This document shows, piece by piece, positions 24,577-32,872 of a stretch of 64,000 bases of DNA. Source of the stretch: Eubacteriales bacterium (GTDB taxonomy: Bacteria > Bacillota > Clostridia > Lachnospirales > Lachnospiraceae). The stretch is taken from assembly GCA_030533405.1 (NCBI GenBank), contig JAUNJF010000003.1, positions 13,204 to 77,203 on the forward strand. Direction: 5' to 3'. The notes below the pieces were generated by a model. That model was not told the origin of the DNA, ran no database searches, and saw only the letters and a program-made list of their open reading frames with translations. The position numbers and the translations under genes were made by a program. Numbering within the stretch: position 1 is the first letter of the stretch; every line of letters starts with the position of its first letter.

Positions 24577-24878
24577 TAAAAAAAAGCTCCACATCTCCTC
24601 GCTAGAGACGCAAAGCCAACGCTTTCCGCGGTACCACTCTAATTCATACCTTCGTATGCACTCATTACAGATACGGACTACTATGTTGTCGATATCTTCC
24701 CTCGTTAACGGTTGGGATCCGTCCACACCTACTTAATATACATTGTTCAGCTGGCTACTCAAAGGTGAGTTCAGATTCTATTCATAACTGTCTCGCACCA
24801 ACCGACAGCTCTCTGTATACGTCCAAAACCTTACTATTCCTCATCATCGTATTTACATAAAACCTATTACTGAGAAAA
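24577..24878 (-). ncRNA. Leucine T-box leader of leuA
   Basis: Minus-strand leader with Stem I (ACAGAGAGCTG...GGTTGGTGCGAG) and a specifier GAA-CTC-ACC with CTC (Leu) at 24767-24769. The T-box sequence AGAGTGGTACCGCGG is at 24626-24640, and the terminator is GGCTTTGCGTCTC/GAGATGTGGAGC followed by eight T (24577-24617). The TGGT of the T-box fits a tRNA with discriminator A, as in tRNA-Leu. Uncharged tRNA-Leu should favour antitermination and leuA expression. Confidence 0.95.
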
Positions 24879-24907
24879 AGATTAACACATCCCGTTTTTA
24901 CTGTCAA
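24879..24907 (-). promoter_or_regulatory. Promoter of the leuA T-box transcript
   Basis: Minus strand: -35 TTGACA (24902-24907, overlapping the TGA stop of the AGCS gene), 17-bp spacer, -10 TAATCT (24879-24884). Confidence 0.75.
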
Positions 24908-26574
24908 GACCTTATTCCCGAATCCTTTTGAAATTCTTTGATATCTCTTGCAATTTCTCCACTTAAAAGTAACAAACAAATTAAATTCGGAATTGCCATA
25001 AATGCATTTGCAATATCAGACAGATTCCATACAAGTTCTAAAGACTGTGTTGCCCCCAAATATACCATAGCAGAAAAAAAGATACGATATATCACATTCC
25101 ATTTATGCGTACCTAATATATACTCAAATGCCTTCTCCCCATGATATTCCCATCCAAGAATGGTAGAAAATGCAAACAAAACGATACCAATAGAAATCAT
25201 CCATGCGCCAATCGGACCAAGTACCGTTTGAAACGCAAGGATCGTAAGTGCCGCCCCCGTCACAATTTCATCATACTCGAAAGTGCCATCCTCTCGAAAA
25301 TGATATACGCTTTTATCATTTCCCTTCCAACTTCCTACAAATCTTCCATTTTGAAATTTTGCCGGTGCATATCCCGAAGCAACTTTATCAGGATTTCCTT
25401 CATATGGTGTAAGCACGATTTCTTTCTCCTTGGAAGCTAGCATAACCTGTTTTCCATGTATTCGAACCTCATAAGTCATTTTGGTTAACTGGTGTTCGTC
25501 ATCGGTCACAATATCCATTTGATTTCCATGCATTTCATAGATTCCACAGGCCTTTTGTGCCGTTGTACCTAACACTCCAGAAGACACAATACAAAGACCT
25601 GTCATCGTACAAATCACCATGGTATCCCAAAATGTCCCTGTCATATTAATATATCCCTGCTTCACCGGATGATTCGTTGAAGCAGCCGCTGCTGTAATTG
25701 CCGCTGAACCCATTCCCGCCTCATTGGAAAACACACCACGTGCAATACCATAACGCATGGCATCTGTCATCGAAGCAACCACTGTCCCAAGCATCCCGCC
25801 TGATACCGCATCCACAGAAAAAGCCATAGAACATATCATTTTAATCCCCGACAAAATATTATAACGATTCCCAACCATCACAATCATTCCACATACAATA
25901 TAAAAGAGTGCCATTACTGGAACCACAACGGAAGAAACCTTTGAAATACTTTTGATTCCACCAACAATAATAAAAAACGTTAAAATCATAACAATGATTC
26001 CAACGCTTTTTGTTGATACGCGAAATGTTTCATTTAATGCAGATGCGATGGAGTTCGCTTGCGTAAGATTTCCAATTCCAAAGGAGGCTATCACTGTAAA
26101 AAAAGCAAATAACCATCCCAAAACTTTGCCTAACTCTTTATTCGGAAATGCTTTCCGAATCGTATACATGGGACCACCCGACATTTCACCCACTTGGTTT
26201 ATTTCCCGATATTTGATTGCTAACATACATTCAGCAAATTTGGAACTTAAGCCAAATGCTGCGGACAACCACATCCAAATCAACGCACCAGGTCCACCCG
26301 ACACCATTGCAGTTGCAACACCAACAATATTTCCAGTTCCAATCGTCGCCGCCAAGGCTGTTGTAAGTGCAGAAAAAGGTGATACATCACCAACTCCATT
26401 TTTCTTCTGTCTTGCTTCCTTACTCAATGTACATTTCAGTGCAAAACCTAGATTTCTCCAAGGCAAAAAATTAGTACGAATCGTTAAAATCAACCCTGTG
26501 CCCACCAACAAACTAATCATCACTGGACCCCAGACAAAATCATCCACTCTACTTACAACATTCGAAATATTCAT
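24904..26574 (-). CDS. AGCS sodium:amino-acid symporter with inserted domain
   Basis: 556 residues against roughly 450-480 for usual AGCS carriers. Family blocks: SPFSALTTALAATIGTGNIVGVATAM, GGPGALIWMWLSAAFGLSSKF, MSGGPMYTIRKAF, and GIARGVFSNEAGMGSAAITAAAA. AGCS proteins take up alanine or glycine with Na+. Residues about 350-437 form a hydrophilic insert (from MDIVTDDEHQLTKMTYEVRIHG to FREDGTFEYDEIVTG) between membrane helices; it reads like a small beta-rich domain and ends before GAALTILAFQTVLG. The gene follows larC on the same strand, so a link to 2-hydroxyacid or amino-acid racemisation is possible but unproven. Confidence 0.9.
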   Translation of the reverse strand: MNISNVVSRVDDFVWGPVMISLLVGTGLILTIRTNFLPWRNLGFALKCTLSKEARQKKNGVGDVSPFSALTTALAATIGTGNIVGVATAMVSGGPGALIWMWLSAAFGLSSKFAECMLAIKYREINQVGEMSGGPMYTIRKAFPNKELGKVLGWLFAFFTVIASFGIGNLTQANSIASALNETFRVSTKSVGIIVMILTFFIIVGGIKSISKVSSVVVPVMALFYIVCGMIVMVGNRYNILSGIKMICSMAFSVDAVSGGMLGTVVASMTDAMRYGIARGVFSNEAGMGSAAITAAAASTNHPVKQGYINMTGTFWDTMVICTMTGLCIVSSGVLGTTAQKACGIYEMHGNQMDIVTDDEHQLTKMTYEVRIHGKQVMLASKEKEIVLTPYEGNPDKVASGYAPAKFQNGRFVGSWKGNDKSVYHFREDGTFEYDEIVTGAALTILAFQTVLGPIGAWMISIGIVLFAFSTILGWEYHGEKAFEYILGTHKWNVIYRIFFSAMVYLGATQSLELVWNLSDIANAFMAIPNLICLLLLSGEIARDIKEFQKDSGIRS

Positions 26575-26587
26575 GAAATAACTCTCT

Positions 26588-26707
26588 TTATTTTGTTATA
26601 ATGACTTTTCCCTTTGCATTCTTATCATCCATAATCACTTCTCCAACCTCCGGCAATGTAATTGTACCAGAAAGCAGCACGGCATAATTCTGTCTTTCAT
26701 ATTTCAT
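26588..26707 (-). pseudogene. 39-codon ORF, possible remnant of a dehydrogenase C-terminus
   Basis: An open frame with ATG at 26707 and TAA at 26588, between larC and the AGCS gene. The end (TLPEVGEVIMDDKNAKGKVIITK) resembles the last residues of medium-chain dehydrogenases, where a 'L-x-E-v...a...m-d...a-x-GK-v-V' pattern is usual. It has only a weak ribosome binding site. It is not in the larC frame. It may be the 3' scrap of a lost gene, or a genuine small protein. Confidence 0.35.
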
Positions 26708-26759
26708 CTCTCGTATAATACCTTTCTATCTATATTCGCCCAAACTCAAAAATATGTTT

Positions 26760-27593
26760 TTATATCATACTTCCACACATCACTCTAACGCAGTTTGCCG
26801 CCTTAAAATCCTTTTTTCCCATACCATATCCAATCTTCGACACCTTCATAACTGGCATATTTCCAAATGTTTTTGTAAAATACTTCAAAATCGCTGCACC
26901 TGTTGGTGTACAAAGCTCTCCCTTTACATCACTACTATACATTGGAATATCCTGTAACAAATATGCAGTCGCCGGAGCTGGAACTGGCAATATTCCATGT
27001 GCACAATGGACCTGCCCACTACCCACATGTATTGGCGAAGTAACAATGTTTTCAATTCCCAATTCATGTAATAAATAACATACTCCAACCACATCTGCCA
27101 CAGCATCCATCGTCCCAACTTCATGAAAATGAATCTCATCCACTGGTTTATCATGAACATGTCCCTCTGCCTGTGCAATTAACTGATAAATCGCAATCGC
27201 ATCCTTTTTCACATCTTCCGAAACATTAAGATGATGAATAATATGACATACATCATCCATACTTGCATGATGATGACTGTGCCCATGTGTTCCATGTTCA
27301 TGTGCATGTTCGTGGCTATATGCATGTTCTCCATGCTCGTGTGTATGTTCGTGGCTATGTGCATGTTCATGATGATCATGACTATGTTCTTCCTGTCCAT
27401 TTATCTTCACTGACATGTGCGTACCTGTAATCCCACACTTCACACTTTTTTCATAAGCATATTGCACATTTGGTATTTGCAAGGCATTCAATTTTTGAAT
27501 ACACATCTCTTTATCCTCAAACAACTCCAACAATGCAGCCATCAGCATATCTCCGGCCGCACCCATATTACACTCTATATATAATGTATCCAT
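26760..27593 (-). CDS. larC: Nickel-pincer cofactor biosynthesis protein LarC (N-terminal part)
   Basis: 277 residues from MDTLYIECNMGAAGDMLMAALLELF, behind AGGGG. LarC is a CTP-dependent nickel insertase that completes the Ni-pincer nucleotide. A long His-rich stretch (about residues 72-115, with repeated HSHEH units) probably stores or collects nickel. The conserved DEIHFHEVGTMDAVADVVG and ELCTPTGAAILKYF follow. The protein stops after AANCVRVMCGSM, where full LarC proteins continue about 130 residues more. In Lactobacillus plantarum the C-terminal part (LarC2) is read by a programmed frameshift, but no such sequence lies downstream here. Confidence 0.9.
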   Translation of the reverse strand: MDTLYIECNMGAAGDMLMAALLELFEDKEMCIQKLNALQIPNVQYAYEKSVKCGITGTHMSVKINGQEEHSHDHHEHAHSHEHTHEHGEHAYSHEHAHEHGTHGHSHHHASMDDVCHIIHHLNVSEDVKKDAIAIYQLIAQAEGHVHDKPVDEIHFHEVGTMDAVADVVGVCYLLHELGIENIVTSPIHVGSGQVHCAHGILPVPAPATAYLLQDIPMYSSDVKGELCTPTGAAILKYFTKTFGNMPVMKVSKIGYGMGKKDFKAANCVRVMCGSMI

Positions 27594-27613
27594 ATTGTTC
27601 CCCTCTCTCACAA

Positions 27614-28360
27614 TTATCTATGATTAATCATACTCGCTAAATATCCAGCTCCAAATCCGTTATCGATATTTACAACGCTTACCCCACTCGCACAGGAATT
27701 CAACATGGCAAGCAATGCCGATAACCCACCAAATGCAGCACCATATCCCACACTTGTTGGCACTGCAATCACAGGACAATCAACAAGTCCACCGATCACA
27801 CTGGCAAGCGCACCCTCCATACCTGCAATCGCAATACAAACCTTTGCATTCATCAAATCATCGAGATTGGAAAACAAACGGTGAATTCCTGCCACACCTA
27901 CATCATACATACGAACAACTTCATTTCCCAAAAACTCAGCTGTAAGTGCTGCCTCCTCGGCAACTGGCATATCACTGGTACCTCCTGTCGCGACCACAAT
28001 TTTGCCAATCCCATCTGGCTTAATCGGAGTTCCGACAATACCAATTTTACTAAGCGGATTATAGGTAAATGGAACCGATTCCTCTAACAATCTTGCAGCC
28101 TCTTCCTGCATTCTGGTAATCAACACCTGGCTTTGTCCCTTTTGTAAAAAAGTATTAACAATTCCCTGAATTTGTTCTGGTGTTTTTCCAGCACCATAAA
28201 TGACCTCAGCAGCCCCCTGTCGAATGGAACGATGGTAATCTAATTTAGCATAACCCAAATCCTCAAATGGTTCTTTCTTTAATTGTAATGTTGCCTCTTC
28301 CACAGAAATCTTCCCTGCTGCAACTGCCTCTAGTAATTCTTTGATTCTGATCTGTTCCAT
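27614..28360 (-). CDS. larB: Pyridinium-3,5-biscarboxylic acid mononucleotide synthase LarB
   Basis: 248 residues, related to the PurE/AIR-carboxylase fold. LarB carboxylates and hydrolyses nicotinic acid adenine dinucleotide to give P2CMN, the first step of Ni-pincer cofactor synthesis. N-terminal helices (IKELLEAVAAGKISVEEATLQLKKEPFEDLGYAKLDYHRSIRQG) precede the PurE-like core (IVVATGGTSDMPVAEEAALTAEFLGNEV, AIAGMEGALASVIGGLVDCPVIAVPTSVGYGA). Start at the ATG with GAGG 5 nt upstream. Between larE and larC. Confidence 0.95.
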   Translation of the reverse strand: MEQIRIKELLEAVAAGKISVEEATLQLKKEPFEDLGYAKLDYHRSIRQGAAEVIYGAGKTPEQIQGIVNTFLQKGQSQVLITRMQEEAARLLEESVPFTYNPLSKIGIVGTPIKPDGIGKIVVATGGTSDMPVAEEAALTAEFLGNEVVRMYDVGVAGIHRLFSNLDDLMNAKVCIAIAGMEGALASVIGGLVDCPVIAVPTSVGYGAAFGGLSALLAMLNSCASGVSVVNIDNGFGAGYLASMINHR

Positions 28361-28384
28361 ATACACCTCTTTTTATACTTTCCC

Positions 28385-29185
28385 CTATAATGTCTCATTC
28401 ATACTGCCTGTACGATATCCTGTCAAATCCATTGTCACATAAGAAAATCCCAATTCTTTGAAACACTCACAAATCTCTTCTCTATGCACAATAACCACTT
28501 CAAACGCATCCACTGGCACCTCAATCCGCGCCATCATTCCATGCATACGAACACGCATATTTCCAAATCCAAGCTCAATCAGTTTTTGCTCCGCCTGTTC
28601 GACCATTGCCAAACGTTCCTTTGTGATACTTTCTCCGTATACAAACCGCGAAGCCAAACAGGCATATGATGGTTTATTATATGTGTCCAACTGATACCCT
28701 TGGGATAACTGTCTAATCTCTGCCTTCGTAAGTCCAACCTCCCTAAGTGGACTTTGGATGCCAAGTTCAGAAATTGCACGCATACCCGGACGATAATCAC
28801 CGATATCATCAACATTTGTACCCTCTACGATATCAAAAATTCCTTGTCCTTGCATCTCATTTTTTATCATCTTGAATACTTTCTTTTTACAATGATAACA
28901 ACGGTCTGCCGGATTGGTACGAAATTCCTCCAACTCCAATGGATCAAATGTAATATGTATTTGTCGAATACCATTTACTTCACAAAAATCCACTGCTTCT
29001 TTCATTTCTCTTCTGGGAAAATTAATTGCATCCACCGTTACAGCAACCGCTCGTTCCCCTAACACCTCATGTGCAACCTTCAATAATAATGTAGAATCCA
29101 CACCACCAGAATATGCAACTGCCACACTTTCTAACTTATCAAAATAAGCTTTCAATAATTCTAGCTTTTTCTTTACTTCTTCCAT
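28385..29185 (-). CDS. larE: ATP-dependent sacrificial sulfur transferase LarE
   Basis: 266 residues from the ATG with AAGGAG 6 nt upstream (a TTG five codons earlier is less likely). PP-loop ATPase motif VAVAYSGGVDSTLLLKVA near residue 24. ADRCYHCKKKVFKMI and KPSYACLASRFVYGE hold the conserved Cys residues; in L. plantarum LarE a Cys in the latter region gives up its sulfur to P2CMN. First gene of larE-larB-larC. No larA (racemase apo-protein) is present in this window. Confidence 0.95.
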   Translation of the reverse strand: MEEVKKKLELLKAYFDKLESVAVAYSGGVDSTLLLKVAHEVLGERAVAVTVDAINFPRREMKEAVDFCEVNGIRQIHITFDPLELEEFRTNPADRCYHCKKKVFKMIKNEMQGQGIFDIVEGTNVDDIGDYRPGMRAISELGIQSPLREVGLTKAEIRQLSQGYQLDTYNKPSYACLASRFVYGESITKERLAMVEQAEQKLIELGFGNMRVRMHGMMARIEVPVDAFEVVIVHREEICECFKELGFSYVTMDLTGYRTGSMNETL

Positions 29186-29215
29186 ATTATTCTCCTTCAA
29201 ATTATTATGATTTGT

Positions 29216-29302
29216 AGGTGATTACGAAACGCTCAATTATGTAGATTAAAGATATACAATATAAACAACCTAAATTGAGTCTCAAAAATACCCAATTACG
29301 CC
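29216..29302 (-). repeat. MITE-like element, deleted copy 3
   Basis: AGGTGATTACGAAACGCTC, then CAATTATGTAGATTAAAG, ATACAATATAAACAAC, and CTAAATTGAGTCTC, and an end CAATTACG. The blocks match the arms of the full element at 55384-55592 with the centre missing. The TAA stop of the flanking MATE gene (29296-29298) lies in the terminal repeat. Confidence 0.7.
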
Positions 29303-30696
29303 TTTTCATTTAACAGCTTACGAAATTCAGAAAGCGTCTGTTTTCCTTCCTTGGTAACTGGTTTTATCCATTTCCCCGAATGGGTGTATTTTAATTCAAT
29401 CACTAAACGAATCAACTCATCCGTATATACAAACGCAAACACTGCCAAAAAAGGCAAGTGTAAAACCATCCCTGCAATCCATGTTGCTGGAACACTAATC
29501 AAAAATAAACCAAGGGTTTCTACAACCGTTCCAAAAACGGATTCTCCTGCAGCACGATAGGACTCATTCATAATGTAATTACAAGTACGAATTGATCCTA
29601 AAAACAAATAGATTAGTAACATATATTTTCCATACATAATTGCTGTTTCACCAAGTCCAAACAATCCTAACAATGGATGATGTAACACCGTACAAATTAA
29701 TACAATGGTAAATGTAACCATCGGGCAAAATAACGCTGAACGTTTTACGAACTGATAAGCGTCTTTGTGCTCTCCAGAACCAACATTTTGTCCAACCACC
29801 ACACTTGTCGCATTCGACAAACCGCCAAAAAATGCAAAAACAAATCCTTCACACACACGAAATGCTGCCATTGCCGCAATTGCTGATTCATCCTGATGTC
29901 CAATTACAATGTTAATCAGCATTTGTCCTGTTCCATAGAAAAACTCATTACACAAAATCGGAAACGCTTTTGTCAAATAGGTTTTAAAAAATGTTCCATC
30001 TATATGGAAAAGCTGAGAAATATGGAGACGAAGACTACTCTTGGAACGAAGTAAATAAATAACCAACAACACTAAATTCACAACACCAGAAACCAACGTT
30101 CCAACCGCCGCACCAGATATTCCCATCTTTGGCACACCAAACCGACCATAAATCAAAACAAAATTCAAACAAAAATTAACAATTAATGATACAATTGAAC
30201 AAATAAGTGGCGCCTTAATTCGCTCTGTAGAACGAAGCAAAAAACTCACCAACACACCAAATGCCTGCATTGGATATGCCAATCCAATGATTCGGATGTA
30301 CGGTTCACCAGCCTGAATAATCGCTGTTTTGTCTGTATAAATACTGAGCATAAATGTTGGATTCATTACGCACAAAGCCGCAAACGAAAATCCTACCAAA
30401 CACATAAAAATAAAACTAATTCCAAATGTCTTATTGATTCCTTTTTCATCCTGTGCACCCCAAAATTGTGAAAAAAACAAAATAGACGCACTGGCAAATC
30501 CCCAATATGCACTAAAAAACAAAGAACCAATTTGCGCACATATTCCAACTGCAGCAACAGACAGTTCTCCCTGGCTTCCAATCATAATCGTATCTACCAT
30601 ACTTGCAGTTGTCGATAAAAGATTTTGAAATGCTATCGGTAAAGCAATGGTAACCATAACCTTTAAAAAATCTTTCCATGACATTTTCATCTTCAT
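29296..30696 (-). CDS. MATE family efflux transporter
   Basis: 466 residues with 12 predicted membrane helices in two similar halves. N-terminal IALPIAFQNLLSTTASMVDTIMIGSQGELSVAAVG is the MATE signature region. These export drugs or metabolites with Na+ or H+. The ATG overlaps the TGA of the upstream MATE gene (ATGA, 30693-30696) and has GGAG 8 nt before it. The two neighbours are clearly related but far from identical. The stop codon lies in a MITE-like repeat. Confidence 0.92.
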   Translation of the reverse strand: MKMKMSWKDFLKVMVTIALPIAFQNLLSTTASMVDTIMIGSQGELSVAAVGICAQIGSLFFSAYWGFASASILFFSQFWGAQDEKGINKTFGISFIFMCLVGFSFAALCVMNPTFMLSIYTDKTAIIQAGEPYIRIIGLAYPMQAFGVLVSFLLRSTERIKAPLICSIVSLIVNFCLNFVLIYGRFGVPKMGISGAAVGTLVSGVVNLVLLVIYLLRSKSSLRLHISQLFHIDGTFFKTYLTKAFPILCNEFFYGTGQMLINIVIGHQDESAIAAMAAFRVCEGFVFAFFGGLSNATSVVVGQNVGSGEHKDAYQFVKRSALFCPMVTFTIVLICTVLHHPLLGLFGLGETAIMYGKYMLLIYLFLGSIRTCNYIMNESYRAAGESVFGTVVETLGLFLISVPATWIAGMVLHLPFLAVFAFVYTDELIRLVIELKYTHSGKWIKPVTKEGKQTLSEFRKLLNEKA

Positions 30697-32024
30697 AAAC
30701 ATTTCTCCATAAATAATTTCTTTCGATATTTCTTCAAACACATTGGAATCGCTAACAACAACGCCTTACAAATATTATCTGCAATCATACAATACCAGAC
30801 AGCTCGTAAATCCAATTTCCATATTAACACACACAATGCGGTTAACATAATACGAATTCCCCACATACTAAACGTTTCCACAACAAATGCATATTTTGTT
30901 CGCCCTAGCCCATAAAGAATCCCTTCCATTACAATCATCAAACCAAAAAACGGCTCCGTAAACGCAACCAATTTCAACATTTCTGCTCCAAGCACTGCAA
31001 CTGGCTGACTACTTGTTAACAACTCCATTAATGGCAAGGCCACGATGTACAACAACACACCATTCAAAATCATCATCACCATTGTTATGACAATACTTAC
31101 TTCACTAACCAAATCAAATTTTCTTTTATTCTGTTCTCCAAGCGCAATTCCGACCATGGTAGATGTCGCTGTCCGCAATCCATATCCAGGAATATAAAAA
31201 ATTGTTTCTGCAGTCACAGCAATAGAATGTGCTGCAAATATCGTTGTTCCCATACCTGAAACCAATGCTGCAAACACAATGTATCCAAAGCAGGATGTCG
31301 CACTTGTTAGCAAAACCGGAACGCCGATTCTTACGCACTCTTTTAACTGTTCCTTATGAATCGATAATTTCTTCCATTCCCAGCAAAGCATCTCATTTTT
31401 ACGATATGCCCAAAACATCAATGCACCTGAAACTACATACGAAATAGCAGACCCCCATGCCGCACCTACTACTCCCATATGCATGATATAAATAAACATA
31501 TAGTTTAATGCAATATTCATAATGTTGGTAATCATGTTAATTACCATTGGCGTTTTTGTGTTTTTCGTTGCCCGCAAAGCAGCTCCACAAATCGTATTTG
31601 CCACACGAAACAGCATCGGCACACTAATAATGAAAAAATATGCCGATGCATCCTTTTGAATACTTTGTTCCGCACCCATCCAAATCGGAATATACGGACT
31701 TAAAATCATAGACGCGCCACCTAACACTGCTGCACACGCCAAAATCAACAAAAATAATTGGCTCGATACACAGCGTATTTCTTCCCTGTCATCCTTTCCA
31801 ACCGCTTTGGATATCATTGCGATTCCCGCCACACCAATTGCTGATGCAATACTGCCTATCAACCAATTGATTGTCGTGGTCACACTCACTGACGCCGTAG
31901 CCTGTTCTCCCAAATTTCCAACCATGGCAGTATCGACATATTGCAACAGCGTAGACAAAATCTGCTCTAACATGGTCGGAATCGCAAGCAAAATAATTGT
32001 TTTAAAGATTGCCTTTTTCTCCAT
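30693..32024 (-). CDS. MATE family efflux transporter (upstream partner)
   Basis: 443 residues, 12 membrane helices; starts ILLAIPTMLEQILSTLLQYVDTAMVGNLGEQATASVSVTT, a typical MATE N-terminus. It overlaps tcdA by 23 bp at its start and shares ATGA with the second MATE gene at its end. MATE carriers normally act as single chains, so a tightly coupled pair could mean either paired substrates or a two-chain complex; the sequence does not decide. Confidence 0.92.
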   Translation of the reverse strand: MEKKAIFKTIILLAIPTMLEQILSTLLQYVDTAMVGNLGEQATASVSVTTTINWLIGSIASAIGVAGIAMISKAVGKDDREEIRCVSSQLFLLILACAAVLGGASMILSPYIPIWMGAEQSIQKDASAYFFIISVPMLFRVANTICGAALRATKNTKTPMVINMITNIMNIALNYMFIYIMHMGVVGAAWGSAISYVVSGALMFWAYRKNEMLCWEWKKLSIHKEQLKECVRIGVPVLLTSATSCFGYIVFAALVSGMGTTIFAAHSIAVTAETIFYIPGYGLRTATSTMVGIALGEQNKRKFDLVSEVSIVITMVMMILNGVLLYIVALPLMELLTSSQPVAVLGAEMLKLVAFTEPFFGLMIVMEGILYGLGRTKYAFVVETFSMWGIRIMLTALCVLIWKLDLRAVWYCMIADNICKALLLAIPMCLKKYRKKLFMEKCL

Positions 32025-32736
32025 ATCTCACCATATCTTTCACAATTTCTCCCGCCATAATCAATCCAGCAACCGACGGTACAAATGCAACACTTCCTGG
32101 TGTTGCGCGTCTTCCTGTCTCCTCTAATTGCGAATGTTCCCACATTGGTTTTAATGGCTCCTCCTCAGAATATACAACCTTTACCTGTTTTACATTTCTC
32201 TTCTTCAATTCTCGTCGCATTACTTTTGCAAGCGGACAAACCTTCGTCTTATATAAATCTGCTACACGAAATGCGCTTGGGTCTAATTTATTTCCCGCTC
32301 CCATACTACTAATCACAGGAACATTATGTTTTTTTGCCTGCATAATAATCTCAATCTTTGCAGTCACAGTATCTACTGCATCCACAACATAATCATATTC
32401 CTCAAACGGAAATGTATCTGCATTTTCTGGAAGAAAAAAACAAGGATACACATTTACACATGCATCTGGGTTAATTGATAGAATCCTCTCTTTCATGACA
32501 TCCACCTTATATCTCCCTATCGTTTCATGCGTAGCTATAATCTGACGATTTAGGTTAGAAAGTGCAACCTGATCATTATCAATCAAATCCAGTGTTCCTA
32601 CACCACTTCTTGCAAGTGCTTCCACAGTATATCCGCCAACACCACCAATACCAAATACCGCAACTCTCGCATTTGCAAGCGTTTTTATCGCATCCTTTCC
32701 TAACAATCCCTCTATTCTTGAAAATTGTTCTTCCAT
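32002..32736 (-). CDS. tcdA: tRNA threonylcarbamoyladenosine dehydratase (CsdL/TcdA)
   Basis: 244 residues, E1-like ThiF/MoeB fold. ATP motif VAVFGIGGVGGYTVEALARSGVGTLDLIDNDQVALSNLNRQI near residue 30, with VVDAVDTVTAKIEI and GSVAFVPSVAGLIMAGEIVKDMV. TcdA cyclises t6A37 in ANN-decoding tRNAs to ct6A. The start is the ATG with GAGGAG 8 nt upstream (a GTG three codons earlier is in frame). Same-strand overlap with the MATE gene suggests co-expression. Confidence 0.9.
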   Translation of the reverse strand: MEEQFSRIEGLLGKDAIKTLANARVAVFGIGGVGGYTVEALARSGVGTLDLIDNDQVALSNLNRQIIATHETIGRYKVDVMKERILSINPDACVNVYPCFFLPENADTFPFEEYDYVVDAVDTVTAKIEIIMQAKKHNVPVISSMGAGNKLDPSAFRVADLYKTKVCPLAKVMRRELKKRNVKQVKVVYSEEEPLKPMWEHSQLEETGRRATPGSVAFVPSVAGLIMAGEIVKDMVRYGEKGNL

Positions 32737-32822
32737 CCTATTCACTCCTCGTACAACCCAATCAAATTATGACCCTAATTGATATATTATATCACATACC
32801 TTTTTTTTTGGATAGTTTCATA

Positions 32823-32851
32823 TTGTATGGGAAATAAATATTTGATATACT
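32823..32851 (+). promoter_or_regulatory. Promoter of the homocysteine methyltransferase-MTHFR gene
   Basis: -35 TTGTAT (32823-32828), 17-bp spacer, -10 TATACT (32846-32851). The leader would be only about 15 nt, so no riboswitch (S-box or T-box) fits in between. Confidence 0.65.
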
Positions 32852-32872
32852 TTGATACAGTTTAAGGGGAAA

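Noticed and set aside
25952..26581. 209-codon open frame on the plus strand
   Set aside because: It lies fully antisense to the AGCS symporter, has no ribosome binding site, and its composition is that expected from the complement of membrane-helix codons.
27231..27413. Met/Cys-rich frame on the plus strand
   Set aside because: It is the complement of the His-rich repeats in larC; the apparent metal-binding look is an artefact of repeated CAT/ATG codons.
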